NCBI GenBank assembly: GCA_022578965.1 | Contig: MU400518.1 | Span: 186,001 to 250,000, forward strand | Source: Xylaria sp. FL1777 | Taxonomy: Eukaryota > Ascomycota > Sordariomycetes > Xylariales > Xylariaceae | Direction of reading: 5' to 3' | DNA: 64,000 nt | Shown here: positions 32,056 to 43,181 of the stretch, one piece after another | Layout: each line of letters starts with the position of its first letter | Numbering within the stretch: the stretch's first letter is position 1 | The notes under the pieces: generated by a model | The model's input: only the letters and a program-made list of their open reading frames with translations | Database searches by the model: none | What the model was told of the DNA's origin: nothing | Position numbers and translations under genes: made by a program

Positions 32056-33766
32056 CTTCAACTCTGACAATCAAAGACACTCAGTAGATCCGCTCAGTTT
32101 TTGTTCGGGCTATATTGTCGTTCCCTTAAGTATCATGGGTATGTCCATAATACCCGCCCCCAGTTTCTCCGTCATGATTCCCCAAGATCGGCATGATGCT
32201 TGCGGGGTCTCCCCAAATCAACGAAGTCTTCGAGATCTGATAGATGGGAAATCCTCAAGGTTACATTCTCGGCCCTGCTACCGATTGAGATGGGTCCGTC
32301 CCCTAGCATGATATCCACAGTTCGCGAGTACATAATTAAATCTCCTCATTCAAAGACGACCTAAGGCACTGTACATTGTCAACGTCGCTCCGTACCGAAT
32401 CTGACAGCGTCAAAATTCGCTCTGTAGCAGCTAGCATTTCATGTCGGCTTAGCGAGAAAGCATACAAATTAACCAAGAGAAACCGCCTGACTGACTCTTA
32501 GATTATATATATATGAATCGCGATACTATATTTATGAAGTGCTGAATCCGTCGAAAATAAAATTACCATTGGGAGCGTCTCCAGAATCCAGTCTGAAGGG
32601 GTGCTGAGAAAAGGTTGCGCCATACGCAGACACATTGATTCTGCGCTACCGGCCAAGGACCTCACTCGCATCGACTACGAGATTGAGGTTTGGATTTCTC
32701 ATACAGCCCACTGGGGAGAGAGAGACTAATGGTACTCTCATTAATAAAAAAAATGAAGTCGAAACCTGTAGACATCGCGAAATGAGGCAACTCGCAGGCT
32801 TTAAGAGCATATAAGCTTCGGCATTTCCCAAGATATATAACGGGTTCAAAACTTGCATAAGTCTACTAAGAAAACATATACGGGGAATAGTTAGGCTTAC
32901 TTATAACCGAAATTAAATAACTGAATATATTTCAAGCGTTTCCGAAGCTATTAGTGTGCACATGATGACTGAGATACCAGAGTCCCTACTCCCCTGTTGA
33001 TTCATCAAATACTTAGGTCAACACGCACCAAGCCGTATCTTGTGTAGCAATTCAATATATGTTGTACATATCGCCCCGCAAACTCGTGTACAGAAGTTCC
33101 GTCTTGTGCTCCTCTGTATAGAAAGTATAAGGGCCGAAGTATCCGGTCACTTCTGAGCAATCTACTACCTGTGCCCTGCCATCTTAGGTTAGAAGAGTTA
33201 CACTGTTATACTCACTCAGTTTTCATATCTGTGTCACTATCTCTCATAATAAGATGTTCTTAAAAGTAGAGCGACGCTTTTTGTACTTAATTGTTTGTTG
33301 TTTTGACAGAAAATATATGTAGGAGAGAAGAGTACCAGCTTCTATAAGCGAACCTCTTCACTTCTCAAACAGCCTGTCTTATGAGTTCTCACAGAAGTAA
33401 AATTCCCCCCTCTAACTATCGTATATTGATAATTTAAGATTGACAAATTAAAAATTGTGAATCTTTGTTGCTTCTTGCTTCGCTATGGTGAGGTAGGCTT
33501 CCTTCGCGTTGCACCGGATGTTTGTTCAGTGTTATGGCAAAGATGAAACGGGGCATAGTACTGTCACATACTATAGTATCCGAGTTTACGTAATTGCGAG
33601 AGGCAATATTAAAGAAGTATTTCTAGATTGTCTCATAAGAACTTTTGTAACCCTTGGAACTTGCTAAATCCCTTAAAGCAGTGCATCACCCATGCGCCCT
33701 TATGGCAACTCGCTTATCCACTGAGTATCGATTGATCGAGGACTTACATAGCACCGACTACAAGAT
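32056..33766. other. divergent intergenic region, no gene seen
   Basis: 1.7 kb between the divergent glycosidase-like and dehydrogenase genes. It is moderately AT-rich, with a TA-repeat run near 32503-32512. No reading frame has recognisable content. Confidence 0.5.
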
Positions 33767-35146
33767 ATGAGCATGGCAAGCTTGAAGGGAACCATCGTCA
33801 TGACTGGCTCAGCCGGTGGACTCGGGTGCGCCATCGTTTCCAAGATCGTCTCGACGCCTGAACTCCTAGAGAATCATGGCATATACACTGTGCGCAGCAA
33901 GCTATCATCAGCGACCAAGCTTCAATCCATTCTATCTAGCGCGCCTACAACGCACCGTTACGATGTTGAGCCACTAGATCTGTCGCGATTGGCGAGTGTT
34001 CGCGAGTTCGCTAGCAATCTCAACGCCCGCGTGAGTGCGAAGGAGATCCCGCCTATTCGTGTTCTGATACTCAACGCCGCTGTAAACGACATGGGCAAGC
34101 AGAGCTTTACCGAGGATGGCTTTGATATGGCATTTGCGTCTAACTATCTGTCACATTGGGTTTTAATGCTCCTGCTACTACAGAGCTTGGACCGCAAAGA
34201 TGGCCGGATCGTTGTTGTTGGTAGCGCGTGCCATGAGTACGTATTGCATCTCTCTTTCTATCTATGAGATTTCTCATATATTTCTATTACCTTTCGGCAT
34301 TGATAAATCTCAAAGAGTCAAAGTTTATTGGCTTCATATTGTACACACTCTTATTTCGACATTATTTCTGGTTGATAAGTTGACGAAGCCCTCATTGGGC
34401 TGCTCTTAGTGTGAACCATCCCATCCATAAAATGACGGGCTACTACGACGATGAGAACTGGAAAATCTTCTTCAAAGACCACAATATCGAATCTATAGCT
34501 AGGGGTACTTGGTGCCCTAACGACATAGCCAAGCCTGAGGTTGTTGGTTCGCGACGCTACGGCGTGGCCAAAATATGCGCCGCCATGAGCATAGGGGAAC
34601 TTCAGAAACGACTTGACGCGGATCCGGTACTCGAAGGCATCTCAATAGTCGGCGTCGACCCAGGACAGATGCCGACTGGCAGTAAGCAAATCTTGCAGTT
34701 ATACTTTGCTCTTTTAACAAATTTCGGGGGTACCAAGCCCCTTTCCGAGGCCAAAAATGATACCTTAAAATCCCCGTTTCCTCCGAATGACGGTCAAAGA
34801 GCGCTTGAAGTGGTAATTACTAACCTGAAATGTTCTAGTCGTGCGGCATAGCAACTGGATGACGCGCAACGTCGCCTCCCCAATCTTTATGTCGCTCGTA
34901 GCACAGTTGACGGTCTTGTTCCAGGCTAACCCCTATTTTCGTACCACTGCTAAATCCGCCAACGACGTAGTAGCGGCTGCATTTGAAACTGGCCCGAGAC
35001 TAAGGGGTAAATATCTGGATGGAACAAAACTATCCCAGGTGTCGAGCGAAGCTGCAGATGCAAAGAAGCGAGAGATGGTCTGGAGGGAGAGTGTAAGGTT
35101 GACTGGCCTGACACAGCAAGACACTAAGCTAGTTCAATGGGCTTAG
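33767..35146 (+). CDS. short-chain dehydrogenase/reductase (retinol-dehydrogenase-like)
   Basis: Exons 33767-34236, 34410-34681 and 34839-35146 give 349 residues. The second intron (157 nt) removes a stretch that would otherwise stay open, and it restores the family motif GVDPGQMPTGIVR. The Rossmann NAD(P)-binding motif is TGSAGGLG (residues 13-20). LILNAAVN at about 100 is the NNAG-type strand. Asn-containing FASNYLSHWVL is followed by GSACH with the catalytic Ser region. The active site is Tyr207-x-x-x-Lys211 (YGVAK). The enzyme interconverts a ketone or aldehyde and an alcohol; the substrate is unknown. The motifs are complete, so it should be active. It lies at the left end of an accessory group with a receptor, a 2OG oxygenase and a UstYa oxidase, compatible with specialised metabolism. 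Confidence 0.88.
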
Positions 35147-35672
35147 CTGCCAACATTGATCTAGACCATGTACGGTATCTCGTTAAAGCATGCATTACGC
35201 ATCTTTCCTGATTTGGATGTATCTCGCAATCTAATTGGCTAAGAATCTTCGATATAAATCAAGCACTTCGATGTGAAATTTAGGAAAGCTACTAGCGGCT
35301 CACTTTGCTAATTGACTATACCTATGGTCCCCAGAAACAGTTATACCCATAGATTTGAGGCTGTTATATAATAACAAAACGACGCTATTATTGTGTTGTC
35401 AATTATAATGGTAAGCATGGCCCATCGGAAATATCGAACGCCTTAGTTCATCTCGAGAATGTGGAATGTTCCGGCTATAATATAGCATAGTATGTCAAGA
35501 TCTGCCTCGCAGTGGCCTTTTCTATTCACCTGCTAAGATATGGAATACTCGTGTTCTATTGGAAATGCACCCTCGACTGATAGCTTTCCAATTTTGGAAT
35601 GTAGACTCCCATTCCCATATGAGCCTTCTGAGTATCTCAGAAGCACCTTGGCCTCGAGGGGCCCGCTAAGTC
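35147..35672. other. convergent 3' region, no gene seen
   Basis: 526-bp AT-rich spacer between the convergent dehydrogenase and receptor genes. No gene or repeat was recognised. Confidence 0.5.
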
Positions 35673-36960
35673 TCAGGCCCCCATCTTCTCTGTTGGTACC
35701 TTCAGAAGGTCAAGCTTTAGATCCGAGGATGTTTTTTGGTGATCTTCTGGTAGACCCTGAGAGGAATCTGCACCATGAGACTGTTGGGGCCGCCGACTAT
35801 AGCTTGGTAACGAGGAATTCGATGAGCTCGATCGATATTTTGACATCGTTACGCGGCTCCAGAGCAGTCGACGGTACTCGCGATCTTTTTCTGACTGAGA
35901 GAGTAGAAAACGATAGAAGGGCAAAAGGCTTATGAAGACCGAAATAAGAAGCTCCAAGTAACTGTATACTAGTATGAGGGCCTGGTTCTGCATGTATAAC
36001 TTGACTGACCGAACTGTCTCGAACACAATAGTGACCAGCGTGAGGCCACAAAGGACAGTTACAGCCACCTTTTGCGTCTTGCGCATGTTCAAACGCCATA
36101 TGACAGGCATCGGGAGTAGTATCACTAAGAGAATGAATAAGCCACTCGTAAAAGGCAAGTCTGCATCAATATGACGATAGAAACAACTCACCAACAAAAT
36201 CAGAGCTAACGTTGAAAAAGTAAGATACCCAAAGCAGCTTGCTAAGAAGTGATGCGACATAAGGAGTACTGCATTGCTCTAGACCGTAGGTTAGCAGACA
36301 GTATTCGGGTTTGCGTATTTTCGAAGACCACGTAGATGCGGTTTAACTGACCAGAGTTGAAGAGGTTGCGCACGTCGCCGCATTGCCCAAAAACACCGAT
36401 GAGGCAGATGCCATAAGATATGAGGATGTATATTAACGCCGCGCTCCAAATGACGTTCTGTTTGGCAGTGGCACCATATCGGAGTGCCGCTCGGTATAGA
36501 AACATGAAGGATAGCTTCACGCAGAAAAGTGAGGTCCAGAATAGTGAGGTAACGATCACGTTCCATTTCTTCAGTGAGACAGCCAAGTCCGCCATTGCTG
36601 TCGGCGAGAGCATGGGCGCCTCACCCACCAGAATGGCTGAATAATGGTAATTGGTATCATTTTGAATCGTAGAACTAATCACCGACACCAGCAGAAACAG
36701 CCATGCCAGCGAACTGAACAGGTCGTCCAGGTGGAAGCCCTTCAAAATCCCACCCCGAATAAGCAGACGACCTCCAAACAGCAACGTCGTCACGCCTGTG
36801 AACGTCCAGAGGAGAGCCTAAAGGAGTTGGAAAGATGATTAGTCATGTTCAAAATACGGACTTCATGTAGGAGATCTCCACTATGTTAACTGCATGATGG
36901 TAAGGGGTGGACTCATACCAAAAGACCACCGGCAGAAATGGCCTGACCTGAGTTGGCCAT
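35673..36960 (-). CDS. PTH11/rhodopsin-domain-like seven-helix membrane protein
   Basis: Exons (minus) 36960-36919, 36817-36352, 36278-36192 and 36124-35673 give 348 residues. The junctions are in phases 0, 1 and 1, and the third exon adds the family motif FFNVSSDFV-VILLPMPVIW. Seven hydrophobic segments are separated by short loops. The KGFHLDDLF stretch after helix 2, the VKLSFMFLYR segment in helix 4, and the Cys pair around FGQCGDV and EQCSTP match the fungal rhodopsin-domain/PTH11-like integral membrane family. Some members are G-protein-coupled receptors used in host or surface sensing. There is no N-terminal CFEM domain. The C-terminal tail (about residues 270-348) is Ser-rich and cytosolic. 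It is divergent from the 2OG oxygenase gene (363 bp apart). Ligand and signalling are unknown. Confidence 0.82.
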
Positions 36961-37323
36961 GATTGAAAGGGCAACTGGACAGTTTGAGCTGGCAAGACTG
37001 CTGAGGACAGGAAACGATCTTGGTCACCAGTGCAGCAAGCTCAAATAGAGCACTGGCAATAAGATAACATAGACATTGGAATAGGCTCGATGACAGATTT
37101 GGTTGGCTTCCAGTGTCAACGCTCCAGTTATTCTAATTTTGGATAAGATGTGGGAGCTGTCTGACTTACAGAAAGTTCCATCACCTGCACTGTAACGGTG
37201 ATGCAATGCTGGCGTCCTATTTGTGCATGACGAGACGTCGCCATCCCTTTAGACCCCAATTCTTATTTTTATTTCATGTCTAGGTTGCCCCTCAATTCAG
37301 AGTAATCTTAGTCCTCCTAGCCT
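36961..37323. promoter_or_regulatory. divergent promoter region, receptor / 2OG oxygenase
   Basis: 363 bp between two divergent genes, which could therefore be co-regulated. No clear TATA box was identified. The side next to the oxygenase is T-rich (37258-37275). Confidence 0.4.
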
Positions 37324-38621
37324 ATGATGTCTCGGAGCCTTCATACCAACATGGCCTCAAATCGCTCTGAACCTACATCGGGCCGTATTGCGACCGTCGA
37401 CTTGTCTGCCTTCTTTGTCACACCCGGTCGGATGATCGACGAGGCGGGCCGACTGCAGGCGAGCCGAGCTCTCGTAGACGCTATGCATGACCTTGGGTTT
37501 GTTAAGCTTATCGGCCATGGAGTCCTTCAGCAGGAGATAGATGAGGCGCTCCAATGGACCAAAACATTATTCGACTTACCTTACGAGGATAAGATGAAGG
37601 CACCTCACCCACCTGGACCTATGCCCCATCGTGGATACTCGGGGATTGGACAGGAGAAGGTTCATACGCAGGAAGACATAGAGGCTTTGGGGACCAACGA
37701 TGATGTCGGGAAGGCTTTACGGAAGATAACCGACTTCAAGGTGAGTGGCTGGGCAGATTTCTCCTCGCTTCCACTCATAATGCTGGATTCTAAGGCTGCA
37801 TATTACTGTAGGAGAGCTACGAGATCGGCAGCGAGCATGACCTTGTGCAGGGTAACATTTGGCTGCCTGAAGGAGTCCTACCCCGGTTTAGGGGGTATAT
37901 GACCGGACTTTATCAAAGGCTGGTCGGCGTGAGTAGAGTCGTACTCGAAGCCATTGGCCTAGGCTTGGCTCTAGACGATAGGGCGCGCGCCGCTCTCATG
38001 GAGATGGCATCGGATACGAATTGCCAATTGCGTCTCTTACACTACCCATGTATCACGAAGGAGAAACTTCAGAGTGAGCTATTGACCAGGCTACCACCAC
38101 ACAATGATTGGAGGTAACGGCCTCAATCCTTCCCGGGCCGCTGAAGTCCTGAATCCTAATCTTGGCAACGCAGCACAATGACCCTCCTACTCCAGGACCA
38201 TCATGGTGGCTTGGAGCTCAAAGACCCCAAGTCGCAAGACTTCATGCACGCGACACCTGAAGAAGGTTCTTTCGTTCTCAACGTAGGCGATATGCTGCAG
38301 CGTTTCACTAATGGTATAGTTACCTTTCCTCCCGCCTTACATAGTTCTGGAGAATGGACGTCTGACAAAGTCACCGCCGAATTAGACTACTTTATCTCGG
38401 CACTTCATCGAGTATCAGTCCCAAGCCCCGACGTAGTACCTGAAGCGGGACTTCCAGCTCGTTATTCAGTACCGTTTTTCGTGGCGCCTGATTTTTCACA
38501 TACAATATCCACATTACCACAGTTCGTCACAACAGAAAGTCCAGCTAAGTATGAGCCGGTGCGGTTCGGTGATTACGGGTCTATAGCCACCAAGTATCAA
38601 TATCAAAGCAGCGAGATGTAG
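37324..38621 (+). CDS. 2-oxoglutarate/Fe(II)-dependent oxygenase (isopenicillin N synthase-like)
   Basis: Exons 37324-37740, 37812-38113, 38174-38313 and 38386-38621 give 364 residues. The last intron (72 nt) leaves the frame open if retained, but removing it restores the family sequence RFTN-DYFISALHRV. The N-terminal domain (DIOX_N) spans about residues 20-130, with GFVKLIGHGV at about 60. The metal site is His236-x-Asp238 (HND) and His294 (LHRV). The 2-oxoglutarate anchor is Arg312-x-Ser314. All ligands are present, so it should be an active oxidase or hydroxylase. Relatives act on small molecules or peptides, including gibberellin-type and penicillin-type chemistry. A second in-frame ATG at 37351 has a better context and could be the real start. 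It is convergent with the secreted-peptide gene 140 bp away. Confidence 0.88.
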
Positions 38622-38761
38622 TGCATTTGCATGGCTAGGGAACGGATTGGAAGATACATAGATCTCCGTCTCTGAATTGATATATCTAGTGGCACACTTG
38701 TTTTCAACGTATTTTGAATGGATTCCTTGCCGGAAAGAGACAACACCCTGCTAAACATCTA

Positions 38762-39079
38762 TCACTGGTCGCCATTCTCAAGAGCAGCCACATCCGCCTC
38801 GCTAAGCACTTGCCAGAATCGATTGGTCCCTGCGGCAATATGGCCGGCGTCTGCGATGTCCGAACTGCTCTAGTTGTCAGTTATGCATCGCCTCGAAACA
38901 CTGACAAGTAAGGCTGTAAGTCTCACTCAACATCTGGCGCTCGTTTAGACGGAGATATCGCAACTATACTGAGGTTAGTATGTGGTAGAGGTACTAAACT
39001 AGTGCACAGATAGCGTACCTTTCAAGGGTGCAGCTGCGGCGAGGCATCCCATAGCCACTAGGACGACGGCGAACTTCAT
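38762..39079 (-). CDS. small secreted peptide, 67 residues, 3 exons, Lys-Arg site
   Basis: Exons (minus) 39079-39019, 38963-38927 and 38867-38762. The introns are 55 and 59 nt with GTACGC and GTGAGA donors, CTAAC and CTGAC branch sites, and AG acceptors. The protein opens with a clear signal peptide (MKFAVVLVAMGCLAAAAP). A short pro-like segment follows, with Ser-Lys-Arg at about residues 26-28, a Kex2-type cleavage site. The remaining about 39 residues contain a GTNRFWQVLSEADVAAL stretch, are acidic and have no cysteine. The third exon uses the second of two close AG acceptors (CTAGAG); the first would give a Cys/Arg-rich tail that looks less like a protein. No family was recognised. It is divergent from a UstYa oxidase gene, so a RiPP precursor is possible. 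A conventional secreted effector or signalling peptide is an alternative. Confidence 0.55.
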
Positions 39080-39772
39080 GTTGATGAATCGTGCGTGATT
39101 ACTGCAGTCTTGCAAGTGTTTGTCGCTCAGGACTCACTCACTCTAATTTAATGAAAATATCCGAATTATAAGTATTTTAATAGGGGCTATGATGACTATA
39201 GAGCAAGGCAGTCCCTCAACATTATATAGCAGACTCGTGTGGAGCGGAGTGTATGGACTCCTTAACTATAACAACGAAGGTGACGTCTTCTGATTGGTAG
39301 AGTTCCGTGCATTGTCACCGTCTCAATGATACAACTATACTATATTATATCGCCCCATCTAACACCTGTTCAGCTTTCATAGCTACCTAGGTATTCTGGC
39401 TCATGATTTGATGAGAGATCGCTCTCTTATTTTCTAAATGTAGACCTGTGGTTGCATAGAATCTTACCCTAACCTCTCTTTCCATGTATTGTGTAACAGC
39501 ATTTAATCCCTAATCCAAAAAGTGGACAAATGTTACACTGTAGTGTAACTTTTGATCATCCGATTCTTTCGTGCTAATGGTGTGAATACGGTATTATGGT
39601 TCCTAGATCGACATCAAGGGATAAAAAGAGAGAGCGGAGAATATAGTTCGTCTATATGCACTCCTTTTATGGTCGGCTCGCAATGCTCGCTCCCGACAAA
39701 ATCCAAAGTGCACCAGACTCTATGCCCTCGCCTTCCAAACCTTACTCACCTTTTTCACTCCTCTCATGAATC
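39080..39772. promoter_or_regulatory. shared divergent promoter, secreted peptide / UstYa oxidase
   Basis: 693 bp between two divergent start codons. The minus-strand gene has TATATAAT at 39221-39228, about 145 bp upstream of its ATG. The plus-strand gene has ATAAAAAG at 39621-39628, also about 145-150 bp upstream. Two TATA-type elements at matching distances in one spacer suggest that both genes are inducible and may share control sites. Confidence 0.45.
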
Positions 39773-40807
39773 ATGGAGAATCAAGACAGTAGCAGCAACG
39801 ACTCTTTTCTAGATGGCCAAGACGCAGAAGCTGAGACGCTACTTATGGCCAACCACGAGATGGGCATCGTGGAGAAAAGGAGCTTTTTGAAATTGAATAG
39901 GTGCCATGTCATTTTCATGATCGTCAATTTCATTATCACGCTGGCACTCCTTTCCTCTATCATCATCATTTGGACCTACGATATTAGAAGAAACGGGAAG
40001 TGCGATGCGAATTTTGAGCAGCACTACTACTACTGTATGTGATCTATCCTTATGTCCCAACTACATGAAATTGTCGAGTTTTTCTCACGTAGATACTATT
40101 CAGCGCCGGCCCTCGAAGCAACAAAACCCGCTTCTCGAATTACTCAATTTAACAACACAAAATGGTCCCCGTATAACCCGGATAGTGGTAACTCGCTCGA
40201 TGAAGTGAATAAGAAGTGGACAAACATCTTGAGCAGTAAGCCAGCCCCTGCTCCTCCTCCCCTCTACTCTCTTCAGCTGCTCATGAATCATGGCCATTAA
40301 TCACCCACAGTGGGCCTCATGGGTTTAACACCGCTGGAACTTGAGCGCGTCGGCGGATCCGCGGACTCTGTAGTCCTTCCACCAGAGAGCGGCGGTGGGT
40401 ACTTAGCATACTTGGCAAGTCATCATCACTTGCACTGCCTATACCTGCTACACCAGAGCCTGCATCAGGAATACTACGCGACGCGTAGCAGGGTGTGGGA
40501 AATGAGCGCAGAGCGGCGGACGTCGCACTGGGATCATTGTGTGGAGGAGCTGCGGCAGGCTGTCATGTGTGCAGCCGACTCGACCGTGCTGACGCACGAC
40601 TGGTATGAGCATGTCGACCTGCCCGTACCCAACGGTAGCAACCTCCGGCGTTGCGCTGACTGGGACGCGCATTGGCAGTGGCAGCTTGATCGTCAGGCCC
40701 CAGCCCCAAAGGAACCATTGACGAAGCCCCCGGGGGCGAAGGAAAGGGCCGTACAGCCTGATGCTCCGCCCTCGTGGGCGGCCGATATGTACTGGTTACC
40801 ACCATAG
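39773..40807 (+). CDS. UstYa-family (DUF3328) oxidase
   Basis: Exons 39773-40038, 40093-40235 and 40311-40807 give 301 residues. UstYa-type proteins are membrane-anchored oxidases found in fungal biosynthetic clusters, where they cyclise or oxidise ribosomal peptides (ustiloxin, phomopsin, asperipin) and some other metabolites. A single transmembrane helix lies at about residues 45-68. YYSAPALEA follows at about 90. Both diagnostic HxxHC motifs are intact: His175-x-x-His178-Cys179 (HHLHC) and His209-x-x-His212-Cys213 (HWDHC), the latter followed by VEELRQAVMCAAD. The C-terminus is Pro/Lys-rich. The first intron is odd: the strong donor GTATGT (40035) would break the frame, and the frame needs a weak GTGATC donor at 40039. 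Either an unusual splice site or a disrupted gene is possible. Confidence 0.85.
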
Positions 40808-43181
40808 ATGAGTTACTGTTCAATATACAAATGGAATACTATAGCCCACGGCCGTGGTCTTGTCTGTGATCTGATATACACCCAACCTTTGTCTCAACAT
40901 GTTATGGGCTTCTATGTTGTCAGGACCGGGCTCGCAGGAGGTTGGAAGAGGCCTCTTGGTGTGGAGATAGTCTAGATTCCCTCAATATCTCTCAGAAGAA
41001 ACCCAGAAATTAATAATATTGAGCCTTTACCCATAATTATAACCTAGTTACTACCCTCTAGTGACCCAGCTTCACCTTAAAGACAAAAACAACTAATATG
41101 TATCATCTGAATGACTTTATGAACAAGACCTCCAATGCTGTGAAATCGAATTTCTGGTTATTTCTCAAGTTATGATTGCTCAGAGTTGTATCTATGACTT
41201 TCATTGCAAGTGAGCTGCGCAAATTACTACTCAGCGACAACATGCCGTGGAGCGGATTGGCCAGATAATAATTCAGCAATAAAAAAAGGGGGGAAATCAG
41301 GACTGCTATTCGTGACTACAGCCGTACTCTCTCGAGGCTAAATCCGAGAGACTAGACTATATTGTCTTTTGAAGACCTCAAGTCAAAAATATGTAGTCTG
41401 AGTTATCGATATGAAACAGCCCCTTTAACATCTTCCTGTCATAGATAATGAGTTATTCCGCAAGAATACTAGATAGGTGATCTCTGACAATAACATATCT
41501 ACCAAATGCTTTCTATATTTCATAGAAAGCAATGCCACAAAATCCACGATGCTGAACACCAATTCATCACCCTTCTTATTCTTGATAGAGAATTATGAAT
41601 AAACAAAAAGATGAATAGGCGGTGATGTTCTCGGGCCTTAATCTTTGTCCGGACAAGAGTGCCTGGCACCTTAGCTTACGACAACAACCACTGGGATTGG
41701 TTCTTGGCCAACGGGCAATCTGGTACCGACACTGGGGGCGACTTGGCAGTCTAACAGGTACTGTTTCTCAATATAACTTACGCTGGAATACAATGAATCT
41801 CGCGCAACACATATGTGCAGAATACATCCATACATGAACTTCTATAGTAAGATCTCGACACTGACAGAATACCAGTGGAAGGGGAAGAACACACCCTAGG
41901 TAAATGGTTACCAGACCTACTATTAGGAGCTGTAAGAAAATAGGGGAAGCGTCTATATTACTCCTTATTGTAAATTCCATGTCAATTTGGTCTCAGTGTC
42001 TCCTATATTGCCAGTTTTCACCTGATACCATAACAAAGCATAAGTGTTAATGGCTAGATGCATGTCGGAAGAATACATAACCTAGTAGTAGCAACTTTCT
42101 TTGTAATGTCTAAGACTATGATGTGATATGTTGTAAATATTTAGAGGAATGTTAAGCTTTAGTTGTATAATTTATACGATGACAAACCCTCTGTTAAGAT
42201 ACAAGCTCAGACTCACATCACTTCGTAGCCTCAATGAGAACGGTGTACTGCAACCCTAACGCTTGCTGCCCAAATCACTTTGTATTCCTTGGCGGCTGAT
42301 TTGGTTATACGCGTACGTATAATCCATAGAAGGCGGTCTACAGCATCTACCGTCCGCTATACTACTACCATACTAGGTCACTGGTGGTCAAAGCCCGCAA
42401 GGTTTGGTCATTCGTGTCGGAATGTTTCCGATTAGTGCTCGTAAAGTGAAACGCAGACGATCGCTACAGGGATCCTCACCGTCCTAACCTCCGCCATGAC
42501 GCTGACTCGAGATCTGCCAGCCCGGTGGGACTATAACCAAACAAAATATATATCAAAAAGAGGAGTTTCGTAATTCATCGATGTCACAACGTGAATAAAG
42601 CCTATGAGACCTGAGTGTTAGAAGATAGACGATAGGGCCTGGTGATTATATAAGTAAGTAAAGATGCTCCGGGCAACATGCTGTAAACCAATATCTCGTA
42701 GAGCTAGTTTTGGCTGCTAAGTAGCATTACTGGAATATATTTTATAACGCTATTATGGAGATTTATTTTAAATCTAAATAGAAAAGCGTTAAGTAACAGT
42801 CTGAGAGTAGCCGCGTAAGTGATGGGACGTCGTCTAGGCGCGGGTTAATCTATATGCTCCAATAGCTGTCAACTTGTCCCTGCATACGCCACGGTAAGGG
42901 ATCTATCTTCCTGAACACAAATCAGAAAGTATAGTTTACTAATGTTTGATGGGAATCAACACCACAAGTGGAGCTATTTCTACAGTAGTGTGTATACTTG
43001 TCTAGGGTCTTATGAGTCGTACGCGTCGTCCTTGATATTGGGATAAAATGCGCTTTACCAAGGCCATATACAGAAGCACACTTATAAAAGGGATGGAATC
43101 CCATGAGCTTGAACCTGGAGGACAGCTGAATCATCGCCATACCATCTCTTGCACTCAGTACCTCCAGATCATTGTTCTAAG
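40808..43181. other. gene-free AT-rich region
   Basis: 2.4 kb with no supported gene; the open frames at 41622-41837 and 42922-43140 have no motif. It is AT-rich, particularly about 40980-41620 and 42540-42800. The right end is the promoter of the dioxygenase gene. Confidence 0.5.
43083..43090 (+). promoter_or_regulatory. TATA box of intradiol dioxygenase gene
   Basis: TATAAAAG lies about 92-99 bp upstream of the ATG at 43182, a strong match to the TATA consensus at typical fungal spacing. Confidence 0.6.

Noticed and set aside
34682..34838. Coding sequence between dehydrogenase exons 2 and 3
   Set aside because: The frame stays open, but splicing it out (GTAAGC, ACTAAC, TAG) restores the PTGIVR motif and the third exon's frame.
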